Shown here one piece after another: positions 1 to 8,135 of a stretch of 64,000 nucleotides of DNA. Source of the stretch: Spirosoma utsteinense (GTDB lineage Bacteria; Bacteroidota; Bacteroidia; Cytophagales; Spirosomataceae); assembly GCF_014282275.1 (NCBI RefSeq), contig NZ_VFIA01000007.1:1-64000 (forward strand), read 5' to 3'. The stretch's first letter is position 1. The number at the start of each line of letters is the position of its first letter. Position numbers and translations under genes: made by a program. Below the pieces are notes generated by a model, which ran no database searches, was not told where the DNA came from, and worked only from the letters and a program-made list of their open reading frames with translations.

Positions 1-100
<100 letters not shown>

Positions 101-311
101 ATAATTGTGTGGGTATATTTCAACCCACTGTCTTGTTCAACCGACCACCCGAGGGTGGTGTGATTGCGTGTTGTTGTGCTGACCGTTTGTCAAAGAACTG
201 GCGTCGGACCCATTGGTCTGACGTGGTGAGTGTCTCTCGTTTGAGAAGCTCGGTACTTATTTAACTCGTTACTGGTATTCTTCTTTTTTGTTTTCCCGTT
301 GTTTGGGAGTG
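101..311 (-). other. rRNA operon leader region
   Basis: Transcribed spacer between the nearest rrn promoter and 16S. It contains small hairpin-forming stretches, for example a short inverted repeat around 145-162 and another around 203-225, compatible with leader RNA folding or processing. No open reading frame with coding character is present, and no boxA-like antitermination site was identified with confidence. Confidence 0.6.
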
Positions 312-341
312 CAAAGGTACGCTTTCTTTTTAACTTGTCAA
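312..341 (-). promoter_or_regulatory. rrn promoter, proximal
   Basis: On the minus strand: TTGACA (341-336), 16 nt, then TACCTTTG (319-312), continuing into GCACTCCCAAA. This matches the Bacteroidota primary-sigma promoter (TTG-type -33, TAnnTTTG -7). It is the nearest of three near-identical promoters to 16S. Confidence 0.85.
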
Positions 342-450
342 GAAAAACTTAATTTATTTTTCTCGGTTGGTCGGCGTTGCTTTTGCCTTAACTCACTGAT
401 TACTAACTGTTTGTTAATGCTCAGTGCCCGTTTCATTCGATTTGGGAGTG

Positions 451-481
451 CAAAGGTAGTGGTTCTTATTTTGATTGTCAA
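451..481 (-). promoter_or_regulatory. rrn promoter, middle
   Basis: On the minus strand: TTGACA (481-476), 17 nt, TACCTTTG (458-451), then GCACTCCCAAATCGAA. The sequence downstream of the -7 box is shared with the distal copy, so the two look like duplicates of one unit. Confidence 0.85.
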
Positions 482-593
482 GAGAAAGTTTAAAATCTTT
501 TTCGAGTCATTCGCCACTCACTCTGTTTCGTTTATCCTCGTGGGGTCAGCCGTTGCTGATCAGGAGGCCCGTGTTTCGTTCGATTTGGGAGTG

Positions 594-623
594 CAAAGGT
601 AGGCAAAAAACAGGGTTTGTCAA
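594..623 (-). promoter_or_regulatory. rrn promoter, distal
   Basis: On the minus strand: TTGACA (623-618), 16 nt, TACCTTTG (601-594), then GCACTCCCAAATCGAA. It lies 143 bp upstream of the middle copy, which is itself 139 bp upstream of the proximal one. Confidence 0.85.
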
Positions 624-660
624 GGGCTCGGGTTAAACATTTCGGAGTGATTTGCGTTGC

Positions 661-700
661 CTGCGGGTAAGTCGCCACCAATCAGCAACTTACCCGCAGA
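661..700. terminator. Inverted repeat between tyrS and rrn promoters
   Basis: CTGCGGGTAAGT (661-672) pairs perfectly with ACTTACCCGCAG (689-700), giving a 12-bp stem and 16-nt loop. It lies just past the tyrS stop and just upstream of the distal rrn promoter. There is no T-run on the minus side, so termination is inferred from position and stem strength. Confidence 0.55.
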
Positions 701-707
701 AAAGTTT

Positions 708-2009
708 TTAAACTTTTTTTAGGAGGTGATTTTTCTTGCCTTTTGAAACCAGAATATACCGGCCCTGTAGCCACTCAGAAGGTACAGGCGTGGTAGGATC
801 AGCTACTTTTTCTTTATTGATACTAACTGCATTCTGGACTAAAGCACGGCGTGCCTCTCCTTTTGAGGCATACACTTCGCCCCGGCTGGCTACCGACAAA
901 AGATCGGTGATGTCTTTACAAGCGGCTAATTCATCAGCCGAAACGTCAGTTTGGGGTACACCTTCGAAAATAACGCCAAATTCATCGATCTGAATGGAGC
1001 GAAGCGTTTCGAGCGTAGCTTTTCCAAACAGCACCTCAGATGCTTTCACGGCCAGTTCATAACCTGCTTCGGAGTGCACGCGTATGGTTACGTCTTTTGC
1101 GATAGCTTTTTGCAACAGACGCAGATGCGGTGCTTCGGTGTGAAGCCGCTCTGTTTCTTCGATCTCCTCGCGTGACAGCAACGTAAAGACGCGAATCAAC
1201 CGGGCGCAGTCAGCGTCGGCGGCATTGAGCCAGAACTGATAGAACTGGTAAGGTGACGTCAGCGCCGGGTCGAGCCAGACGTTGCCGCTTTCCGATTTGC
1301 CGAACTTGGTCCCATCGGCTTTGGTAACGAGTGGCGTTGTGAGGGCGAAAGCCTGATGCTCCTCCCGCACGGGTGATTCCCCTGCTTCTTTCCGGCGAAT
1401 AAGCTCCGTTCCTGTTGTGATGTTACCCCATTGGTCAGAGCCACCCATCTGTAGGCGTACGTTCTTATTCTTGTATAGCCAGTAGAAGTCGTATCCCTGT
1501 AACAACTGGTAAGAGAACTCCGTGAATGATATGCCCGTTTCGAGCCGCTTCTTCACCGAGTCTTTCGCCATCATATAGTTCACGCTGATATGCTTGCCCG
1601 CTTCGCGCAGAAAGCCCAGAAACGAAATCTCTTTGAACCAGTCGTAATTGTTGACCATTTCGGCGGAGTTAGCTCCGCTTTCAAAATCCAGAAACTTTGT
1701 CAACTGAAGCCGGATCGCTTCCTGATTATGCCGTAAGGTTTCTTCTGACAGGAATTCACGCTCAGCGGCTTTGCCCGATGGGTCACCAATCATACCGGTA
1801 GCACCCCCTACGAGCGCATATGGTTTGTGTCCGGCACGTTGCAAGTGTACCAGCAGCATAATCGTTGCCAGGTTGCCAATGTGCAGGGATGCAGCGGTTG
1901 GATCGAATCCAATGTAACCCGCCGTCATCTGACTGGTTAGCTGTTCGTCGGTACCCGGCGTCATGTCGTGTAACATGCCCCGCCAGCGGAGTTCTTCAAT
2001 GAAATTCAT
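708..2009 (-). CDS. tyrS: Tyrosyl-tRNA synthetase
   Basis: Cytoplasmic class I aminoacyl-tRNA synthetase that charges tRNA-Tyr. The HIGH-type motif appears as HIGN at residues 43-46 and the KMSKS-type motif as KFGKS at 235-239. The GGSDQWGNI segment of the tyrosine pocket is present, followed by a C-terminal S4-like RNA-binding region. The 433-residue length is normal for bacterial TyrRS. The start is taken at the ATG at 2009 ([11 protein letters not shown]), the usual TyrS N-terminus; an in-frame start at 2057 would add 16 residues encoded by repetitive intergenic sequence and is unlikely. The gene follows queA in the same direction. Confidence 0.97.
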   Translation of the reverse strand: MNFIEELRWRGMLHDMTPGTDEQLTSQMTAGYIGFDPTAASLHIGNLATIMLLVHLQRAGHKPYALVGGATGMIGDPSGKAAEREFLSEETLRHNQEAIRLQLTKFLDFESGANSAEMVNNYDWFKEISFLGFLREAGKHISVNYMMAKDSVKKRLETGISFTEFSYQLLQGYDFYWLYKNKNVRLQMGGSDQWGNITTGTELIRRKEAGESPVREEHQAFALTTPLVTKADGTKFGKSESGNVWLDPALTSPYQFYQFWLNAADADCARLIRVFTLLSREEIEETERLHTEAPHLRLLQKAIAKDVTIRVHSEAGYELAVKASEVLFGKATLETLRSIQIDEFGVIFEGVPQTDVSADELAACKDITDLLSVASRGEVYASKGEARRALVQNAVSINKEKVADPTTPVPSEWLQGRYILVSKGKKNHLLKKV

Positions 2010-2114
2010 AGAGTCTTCATTGAGTGATGAGCGATTGAGTGAGAAGTCTGCAGTCACAAATACCTGATTGATTCATACACTTAATCACTTTATCGTTCAG
2101 TCACTCATTATTAT
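2010..2114. repeat. GAGTGA/TCACTC-word repeat upstream of tyrS
   Basis: Low-complexity intergenic sequence made of GAGTGA-like words on the left (about 2018-2045) and their complements (TCACT, CAGTCACTC) on the right (about 2078-2107), forming an imperfect palindrome. It resembles the ACTGA/TCAGT-word palindromes at 12763-12850 and 20063-20200. It fills the gap between the queA stop and the tyrS start. Confidence 0.45.
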
Positions 2115-3359
2115 TTAGGGCAAAAGTAAAGACGAGTCGCCATAACTCAGGAAACGGTAATCATTTGCTAGTGCTTCCTTATATATAGTACGCCAATCGT
2201 CACCAATCAGCGCGGCAATGAGCAAAATTAATGTAGAGCCCGGCTGGTGAAAGTTTGTAATGATTCCTTTACAGAGTTTGACCACATAGCCGGGCGTTAT
2301 ATAAATGCCCGTATGTGCCACAACCGATTCCTGGTTTGTACTGATAAGGTACTGCAAAACTGCCCGGATTGCGGTTTCGGCCGGTGGTTGCTGATCGGTG
2401 GGGATCTGGTAAGCAAAATGCTGATCGAGCTGGAAGGGGTTAAGTTCGTTGCGCAATAGCTTTACGCCCATCCAGTACAAACTCTCCAGCGCCCGCATCG
2501 ACGTAGTTCCCACCGCAATAAGCGTATCAAGATTCAGAAGCAGATTATTCAGGTTCTGCCTTGTATAGATAACCTGCTCAGTATGCATGTGATGTTCCCG
2601 AACGTCCTCGGCTTTGATAGGCTGAAACGTTCCGGCACCAACGTGCAGTGTCAGGTAATCGGAGTTTATGGCCTTTTCTTTCAGTTTATCGAACACAGCC
2701 GGGGTAAAATGAAGGCCGGCCGTAGGTGATGCTACAGCGCCTTCCTGTTTAGAGTAAACTGTCTGGTACGTTTCCCGGTCGGTTTCAGTGGTGGCGCGTT
2801 TAAGATAGGGTGGCAGCGGAATTTCGCCCGCATACCGGATTACTTCCGCAAAAGTAAGATCGGCGGGGGTCCAGGTCAGTTGTACCGTCGACTGTTCTAT
2901 ATCATGCCAACTTGCTCTGAGCATTACCGTGCCTTTTGGTGTCGACAGGGTAAGGCTGAGCGACTCGGTTGGTTTCCAACGCTTCCGGTTGCCAATCATT
3001 CCCTGCCAAATAACCGAACCGGTTGCTTCCATAGCCAGACTGATGGGCTGCGAAGCGACCGGTTCGCCCGACGGGCTAGCCTCACCGGATACGGGATTCA
3101 ACAGGAACAGTTCAATTACCGCACCGGTTGGTTTGGTAAAATGCAACCGGGCCGGAATGACTTTTGTATTGTTGAAAACAAGAAAGCTCCGGTCCGGTAA
3201 AAAACCGGGCAGATCAGTAAACCGGGCATGCACGATCCTGCCAGACTGGTAGACGAGTAACTTCGACGCATCACGCTGAGGTAATGGAAACCGGGCGATA
3301 CGCTCGTCGGGCAGGTCGTACTGAAACTGGCTCAGGCGTAATTCGGTCGTCTCAGGCAT
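2115..3359 (-). CDS. queA: S-adenosylmethionine:tRNA ribosyltransferase-isomerase
   Basis: Transfers and isomerises the ribosyl group of SAM onto 7-aminomethyl-7-deazaguanine in tRNA to give epoxyqueuosine (queuosine pathway). The N-terminus LSQFQYDLPDERIA, then FVFNNTKVIPARL-like sequence and the C-terminal TNFHQPGSTLILL segment are typical QueA blocks. At 414 residues it is longer than the ~350-residue enterobacterial enzyme; the extra length sits in the N-terminal third around residues 75-130. The start overlaps the upstream membrane-protein gene by 8 bp, which suggests translational coupling. Confidence 0.95.
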   Translation of the reverse strand: MPETTELRLSQFQYDLPDERIARFPLPQRDASKLLVYQSGRIVHARFTDLPGFLPDRSFLVFNNTKVIPARLHFTKPTGAVIELFLLNPVSGEASPSGEPVASQPISLAMEATGSVIWQGMIGNRKRWKPTESLSLTLSTPKGTVMLRASWHDIEQSTVQLTWTPADLTFAEVIRYAGEIPLPPYLKRATTETDRETYQTVYSKQEGAVASPTAGLHFTPAVFDKLKEKAINSDYLTLHVGAGTFQPIKAEDVREHHMHTEQVIYTRQNLNNLLLNLDTLIAVGTTSMRALESLYWMGVKLLRNELNPFQLDQHFAYQIPTDQQPPAETAIRAVLQYLISTNQESVVAHTGIYITPGYVVKLCKGIITNFHQPGSTLILLIAALIGDDWRTIYKEALANDYRFLSYGDSSLLLP

Positions 3360-3861
3360 CTTTACCGGGTTTCATCAACAGTCGAATGGGCAATGCAATC
3401 AGCACAATAATCAAAATGGCCGTACTGAGTGGTAATAGCCAGGCAAAGTCGATAGCCTCTATCCCGTGATTCGAGCGATTCAGGAACGATAGCACCATAA
3501 GCCCTAACGCGAGAATGGTATTGATAGCTGCCATCAGTGCGTAAAACCAATTGGTAATAACCTCGTTCAGGGCTGACCGATGTGTAGCCCACACCTCCCG
3601 ATTTGGAACAGGAATCTGAGCTGTTGGAACGCGGGGGAAAAGCCGGGCCACCGCATTGATGAGGGTGTTGTTGATCAGGAAAATAGCAACAGCAATATAA
3701 AACAGCGTTTCGCGATCAACAAACTGGATGGGCTGGTTCAATTCATCGAACCGAACAGCAACGTCACTGGGATATGATATATAGCTGTTAAATAAAGTGA
3801 ACAACAGCCCGAGAATGGACATAATGCGCCAAACGCGAACAAAGAACGTACCTGTTTTCAT
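3352..3861 (-). CDS. Hypothetical four-helix membrane protein
   Basis: 169 residues with four predicted membrane segments: about 12-30, 52-70, 105-128 and 138-162. It ends in a short basic tail (PIRLLMKPGKDA). I do not recognise a family. It is upstream of and overlaps queA by 8 bp, so both are probably translated from one message. A TAnnTTTG box (3997-3990, minus strand) about 130 bp upstream may be the promoter, though no clear -33 partner is visible. Function unknown; the link to queA may only be transcriptional. Confidence 0.75.
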   Translation of the reverse strand: MKTGTFFVRVWRIMSILGLLFTLFNSYISYPSDVAVRFDELNQPIQFVDRETLFYIAVAIFLINNTLINAVARLFPRVPTAQIPVPNREVWATHRSALNEVITNWFYALMAAINTILALGLMVLSFLNRSNHGIEAIDFAWLLPLSTAILIIVLIALPIRLLMKPGKDA

Positions 3862-4060
3862 GTGTGATTAGTAAAAAAGCAAAACCGGCATACCGGTACA
3901 GAACCAAAGATCAACTGACCGAAACATGCCCTGTCATTCCCCGTTCATTACAGTAGAACCTAAAACGATCCTGATTGCAAATCAGGGCGCAAAGGTACGG
4001 GCCGAACGGGGGAAATCCGTTAGATTAGCCATTTGTCAGACATTTTGGTTTAGGTATTCT

Positions 4061-4612
4061 ATGAAGATTTACACAAAAACAGGCGATAAAGGCCAAACTG
4101 GACTAATTGGTGGACGTCGGGTGAGTAAAGCTGATTTACGGATCGATGCTTATGGTACCATTGACGAGTTGAACTCCTGGATTGGATTAGTACGCGATCA
4201 ATCCGTGAACGACAGTCGTAAAGCGTTATTGAAAGAAATTCAGGACAGCCTGTTTACTATTGGGGCTGAACTAGCCACCGATCCGGTAAAACGCCCTAAA
4301 CAGGCGCTCCCCGCTATTCAGCTAACCGACGTAACCCTGCTGGAGACTAGCATGGACGATATGGATACCGAACTGCCAGAACTTCGGGCCTTTGTACTAC
4401 CCGGTGGCCACGAATCGGTTTCCTTCTGTCATCTGGCCCGAACCGTTTGCCGCCGGGCCGAACGACTGGTTATTTCCCTCTCTGATACGTCAATGGTAGA
4501 TCCGTTGGTTATTCAATACCTCAACCGGTTATCCGATTATCTTTTCGTGCTGAGCCGAAAAATGGCCCAGGATCTACAGGTCGACGAAGTCGTCTGGAAG
4601 CCTAGAACGTAG
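4061..4612 (+). CDS. ATP:cob(I)alamin adenosyltransferase (PduO type)
   Basis: Converts cob(I)alamin and ATP to adenosylcobalamin, the cofactor of methylmalonyl-CoA mutase and other B12 enzymes. The N-terminal MKIYTKTGDKGQTGLIGG is the ATP-binding signature of the PduO/MMAB family. The conserved helical core carries CRRAERL and a C-terminal LNRLSDYLFVLSR block. The start at 4061 is chosen because the signature begins there; upstream in-frame sequence from 3926 looks non-coding. The 183-residue length is normal. No other cobalamin gene is nearby. Confidence 0.93.
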   Translation: MKIYTKTGDKGQTGLIGGRRVSKADLRIDAYGTIDELNSWIGLVRDQSVNDSRKALLKEIQDSLFTIGAELATDPVKRPKQALPAIQLTDVTLLETSMDDMDTELPELRAFVLPGGHESVSFCHLARTVCRRAERLVISLSDTSMVDPLVIQYLNRLSDYLFVLSRKMAQDLQVDEVVWKPRT

Positions 4613-4740
4613 GTAATAAGGACGGATTGAAATAAAGTTGTCTTAACAACTAAATTTCTTCAGTCTTAATTTTTAGCTTTGTCCCGAGTGGGTAATCTGC
4701 CAGTTGGTTACTGCCTAACTCCTTAAAAAACACCCTTATT

Positions 4741-5811
4741 ATGACGACGGACGTCTTTCAAATTGAATTACGGAAAGCGGAGCGCTCCCGTATTCAGGAG
4801 GTAGATTTCAACCACCTGCCTTTCGGAAAACATTTCTCGGACCACATGTTTGTGGCCGATTTTATAGACGGTGAGTGGCAGAATCAGATGATTGTGCCCT
4901 TCGAGAACTTTACCCTAAGTCCTGCCCTATCGTCCCTGCATTATGGCCAGTCGATTTTTGAAGGAATGAAAGCCTACAAAAACGAAGCGGGTGAAGTGCT
5001 TATGTTTCGTCCGCACGCTAACATGGAGCGCATGAACGAATCGGCCCGGCGCATGTGCATGGCTACCATTCCCGAAGAGGTGTTTATGGGTGGTCTGGAA
5101 GCACTACTTCGCGTTGATGCGGATTGGGTACCAAGCACACCCGACAGTTCGCTCTATATCCGGCCTTACATGTTCGCAACGGATGCGTCGCTGGGGGTGG
5201 CTCCATCGAAAACATATCGTTTCTGCATCTTTACCTGCCCGGTTGGTGCCTATTATACGAACCCGCCGAAACTGAAAGTAGAAACTGAATACATCCGCTC
5301 AGCCCCAGGTGGTGTAGGATACGCCAAGTGTGCCGGTAACTATGCGGGCTCGCTGTATCCAACCATGATGGCGCAGCAGCAGGGCTACGATCAACTGATC
5401 TGGACCGATGCCCGTGAGCACAAATACATAGAGGAGTCGGGTACGATGAATATTATGTTCATGATCGATGGTAAGCTGGTTACGCCGGCCACCTCCGATT
5501 CGATCCTGAAAGGCGTTACCCGGGATACCATCCTGCAAATTGCCCGGAGTTGGGGGGTTACCGTCGAAGAGCGACTCGTGTCGGTTGATGAGGTTATCAG
5601 CGGTATCGAAACCGGTCGGCTTACCGAAGCGTTTGGCGCAGGAACAGCCGTTGTCGTTTCGCCCTACTCGCTCATCGGCTATAATGGCAAAGACCACATG
5701 CTACCCGAGTTTGCGCCGGAAGATTCGTTTGCCGTTCGGGTCAAAACGTACCTCACCGACTTGCGCACGGGTAAAATTGCCGACGAGTTCGGCTTCGTGC
5801 AGAAATTGTAG
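4741..5811 (+). CDS. ilvE: Branched-chain amino acid aminotransferase
   Basis: PLP-dependent class IV aminotransferase that interconverts Leu, Ile and Val with their 2-oxo acids using glutamate/2-oxoglutarate. The PLP lysine is K196 in YAKCAGNYAG. SLHYGQSIFEGMKAY (about 65-79) and EESGTMNIMF (about 230) are conserved blocks, and the FGAGTAVVVSP phosphate-binding region follows. The 356-residue length fits the eukaryotic/Bacteroidota BCAT-like branch. It is monocistronic and ends just before a 96-nt palindrome at 5822. Confidence 0.95.
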   Translation: MTTDVFQIELRKAERSRIQEVDFNHLPFGKHFSDHMFVADFIDGEWQNQMIVPFENFTLSPALSSLHYGQSIFEGMKAYKNEAGEVLMFRPHANMERMNESARRMCMATIPEEVFMGGLEALLRVDADWVPSTPDSSLYIRPYMFATDASLGVAPSKTYRFCIFTCPVGAYYTNPPKLKVETEYIRSAPGGVGYAKCAGNYAGSLYPTMMAQQQGYDQLIWTDAREHKYIEESGTMNIMFMIDGKLVTPATSDSILKGVTRDTILQIARSWGVTVEERLVSVDEVISGIETGRLTEAFGAGTAVVVSPYSLIGYNGKDHMLPEFAPEDSFAVRVKTYLTDLRTGKIADEFGFVQKL

Positions 5812-5821
5812 GTTAAAGTGA

Positions 5822-5917
5822 ATAAACCCTGCCAGTGGGCGTAGCCCCTGGTAGTGGTTGAGAAATGTATAATCTGCTCAACCACTACCAGGGTCTTCGA
5901 CCACTGGCAGGGTTTAT
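5822..5917. repeat. Long composite palindrome, copy A of dispersed family
   Basis: Outer arms 5822-5838 and 5901-5917 (17 bp, perfect) and inner arms 5846-5862 and 5877-5893 (17 bp, perfect) are separated by a small internal loop and capped by a 14-nt loop. The core words CCCTGCCAGTGG (outer) and CCCTGGTAGTGG (inner) recur at 9535-9635 and 27841-27942. It exactly fills the gap between the convergent ilvE and lipoprotein stops, so it may also terminate both. Confidence 0.85.
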
Positions 5918-5918
5918 C

Positions 5919-6506
5919 TTATTTTGTTGAAGCGGTTACCGGGCCGCCAACGGGTTGAATCCGGATCTTGAGCCCGAAATCTTTTCCTTTCGATACATCT
6001 TTTAAACTAAGCTGCTCGCTGGTTGAGCCAGTCCAGGTCAAGGCTCCGGCTGTTGATTTCGGCGTACCATAGCGAGTTGTGAAATACGGTTCCAGTGCCT
6101 TCCGGTATTCATCGACCGACTGGCGGGAGTTCAGAAACAAGTCTATCTCAATGGCCGACACCTTCCCTCCCGCTTGATAATACAGCATGTCGGCAGTTTC
6201 GAGATTTGGAAATTCAACCGTGTACCCAACGTGTTTGGCGTCACTTTCGAATGCGTCGCCTTTCTCCTTTTCTTTTACGACCGAAAACGCGTCGCCTAAA
6301 TTGATACCGCGCCAGTGACTATCACGGGTCAACCCCAAACCAGCCAGACGAGCAGGCATAGCTTCAGGCGCGTAGTCGACGGCCGGGTCGGGACTGGTTG
6401 CTGTAGAGGAATCCGTTGTTTGGTTGCTGGCTGTTTTTTTACTGTTACATGCCTGCTGGACGAAGACGGTGCTGACAACCAGGAAAAGTAAAGCAATTCG
6501 ATTCAT
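5919..6506 (-). CDS. Hypothetical lipoprotein
   Basis: 195 residues. The N-terminus MNRIALLFLVVSTVFVQQAC is a lipoprotein signal peptide with the lipidated Cys at residue 20, followed by a Ser/Thr/Asp-rich linker to about residue 45. The remainder is a soluble domain with a repeated mixed alpha/beta character and no recognised motif. A TAnnTTTG promoter box lies 31 bp upstream (6537-6544). It is convergent with ilvE. Function unknown; location is inferred as periplasm-facing membrane anchored. Confidence 0.8.
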   Translation of the reverse strand: MNRIALLFLVVSTVFVQQACNSKKTASNQTTDSSTATSPDPAVDYAPEAMPARLAGLGLTRDSHWRGINLGDAFSVVKEKEKGDAFESDAKHVGYTVEFPNLETADMLYYQAGGKVSAIEIDLFLNSRQSVDEYRKALEPYFTTRYGTPKSTAGALTWTGSTSEQLSLKDVSKGKDFGLKIRIQPVGGPVTASTK

Positions 6507-6536
6507 ACGATTTTTTTAAAGGTGTAATTCACCTGA

Positions 6537-6544
6537 CAAAGGTA
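6537..6544 (-). promoter_or_regulatory. -7 promoter box for the lipoprotein gene
   Basis: The minus strand reads TACCTTTG, identical to the rrn -7 box, with the lipoprotein ATG 31 nt downstream. The -33 region has no clear TTG element, so the promoter is probably weaker than rrn. Confidence 0.6.
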
Positions 6545-6578
6545 CGCTTCAGGGAACAGGAACCCGCCAGCATGGGTC

Positions 6579-8015
6579 CTATAACTCCTGTACCAGATTG
6601 AAAAAGAAGCCTGTTTTTCCCTGCCCGTTTACCGTTGCGCTAAGCCGAAAAACCAGGTTATAATAAGTTACGAAATCCAGGCTCACTCCTGTACCCACCA
6701 GTAATCGATTAGCCAGTTGGCTCTGGTACTGCTCAGCTACGGTGCTGCTGACGTAGCCTGCATCGCCAAAGGCGGTGATATAGGCCGCAATGGGAAGGGT
6801 ATTGAACTGCCTCACTTTTAACCAGTCAAGTTGCTTAACCGTATTGAATAACTGATAACGAACACTATTACGCCAGATTCCGAAGCGTTGCCCGTCAATT
6901 ACGTACAATTCATAGCCACGCACCATGTCCAGCACGCTGCCCAACCCGCGAAGATTATAATAAGGTTGGCGCTGCGGCCAGGATAAACGGCCCCGTAGCC
7001 CCCCGGCGGCATAAAAACGGCCGCCCAACGACCAATACTGGGTGATAGACGCCGACATATCCATAAAGCGAAAATTATCGCCCGGCAGCAGACCGTACAG
7101 TCCGATACCACCCCGGAACAAGGTCCCCTGTAATGGATAGGCAACGTTATCGCGCCGGTCGTAGCGGTAGCCATAACTAAGCATCAAGTATTGCTGACGT
7201 GTTCGCCCATTCAGGAAATAGTCCGGGTTAAGTCGGGCAACCGTATCGGCGATGGTGTTGATGTTATACCGAGTCTCGATCGAATGATAATGATACAGCC
7301 CACGTCGATTGGTCAGTATGAGGCCGGCGTAGGTCCGTTCGCGCAGCAACTGATCCGACTTAACGTACACCCATTTATCGGCTTGTGTGCGAAACGGGAT
7401 TTCGTTATTGGTAAGGTACCCCACATCGACCCGCAACCCTACTTTCTGCGCCCGATCAATATAAGGCTTGGTATAGGAAACGACCGTTCTTTTGAGAAAT
7501 CCCCGTATAAACTCAACCTGAAGCCGATCGTTGGTACCCGTCACGTTCCTGTAACTCAGCCGACCGCCGTAAATCACCCGTCGTAAATCTCGGCCCCGAT
7601 CATACCACCACTCGTTCAAGTTCCGGTCAGCAATATCGAAAACGGGATAGGCTACAAAATACCAGCGCTCCTTCATCGTAACTGTCAGGTCGATCAAGGC
7701 TGGCTGAGTCGTATCGGCCCCGGTAGTTTGCTCCGTAGTCAGTGCTACCGTTATGAATAGATTGGTATTATTGATGTTACGCTGATCCCAGGCCAGTCTT
7801 CCCGGCAAATCTCCCAAACGCACCGTATCACCCGTGTGCAACGTCATCTCGCGCAGTACAATCCGGTCACGGGTTCGGTAATTTCCTTTAAGCGATACCG
7901 ATCGCACCCGAACGAACCGGGCTGAGTCGGCCGTGGGTGTTGCCAGTACGTCACCATCGGATAACCACAGTGCAATCAGGGTTGATATAACCAGCAACCA
8001 GGTTTTTGGGATCAT
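6579..8015 (-). CDS. BamA/TamA-like outer-membrane protein with POTRA domain
   Basis: 478 residues. A signal peptide (MIPKTWLLVISTLIALWLSDG region) is followed by one POTRA-like segment (about 35-105, FVRVRSVSLKGNYRTRDRIV). A C-terminal Omp85-type 16-strand barrel (surface antigen D15 family) follows, with many alternating aromatic strands and a terminal FNLVQEL strand. Family members insert or translocate outer-membrane proteins or act as small secretion pores. A single POTRA is short for BamA itself, so an accessory Omp85 protein is likelier. The start is the ATG at 8015; an in-frame TTG lies 2 codons upstream. Confidence 0.85.
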   Translation of the reverse strand: MIPKTWLLVISTLIALWLSDGDVLATPTADSARFVRVRSVSLKGNYRTRDRIVLREMTLHTGDTVRLGDLPGRLAWDQRNINNTNLFITVALTTEQTTGADTTQPALIDLTVTMKERWYFVAYPVFDIADRNLNEWWYDRGRDLRRVIYGGRLSYRNVTGTNDRLQVEFIRGFLKRTVVSYTKPYIDRAQKVGLRVDVGYLTNNEIPFRTQADKWVYVKSDQLLRERTYAGLILTNRRGLYHYHSIETRYNINTIADTVARLNPDYFLNGRTRQQYLMLSYGYRYDRRDNVAYPLQGTLFRGGIGLYGLLPGDNFRFMDMSASITQYWSLGGRFYAAGGLRGRLSWPQRQPYYNLRGLGSVLDMVRGYELYVIDGQRFGIWRNSVRYQLFNTVKQLDWLKVRQFNTLPIAAYITAFGDAGYVSSTVAEQYQSQLANRLLVGTGVSLDFVTYYNLVFRLSATVNGQGKTGFFFNLVQEL

Positions 8016-8135
8016 ACTCAAAAATACTCCTTTTCAAAAAAATAAGACAAAACTATCTCTGTATCCTGCAAATCGGTACGTAATATTGTTATCCGTTCGC
8101 TAAAGCTACGGTCATTCGACAAAACAGCACTGCAC

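Noticed and set aside
288-602. Open frame of about 104 codons across the rrn promoter region
   Set aside because: It runs through three near-identical promoter units and is explained by their sequence; it has no recognisable domain and lies on the strand opposite the rRNA.
3926-4060. N-terminal extension of the cobalamin adenosyltransferase
   Set aside because: The family N-terminus begins at MKIYTKTGDKG (4061), and upstream codons show no protein-like character.
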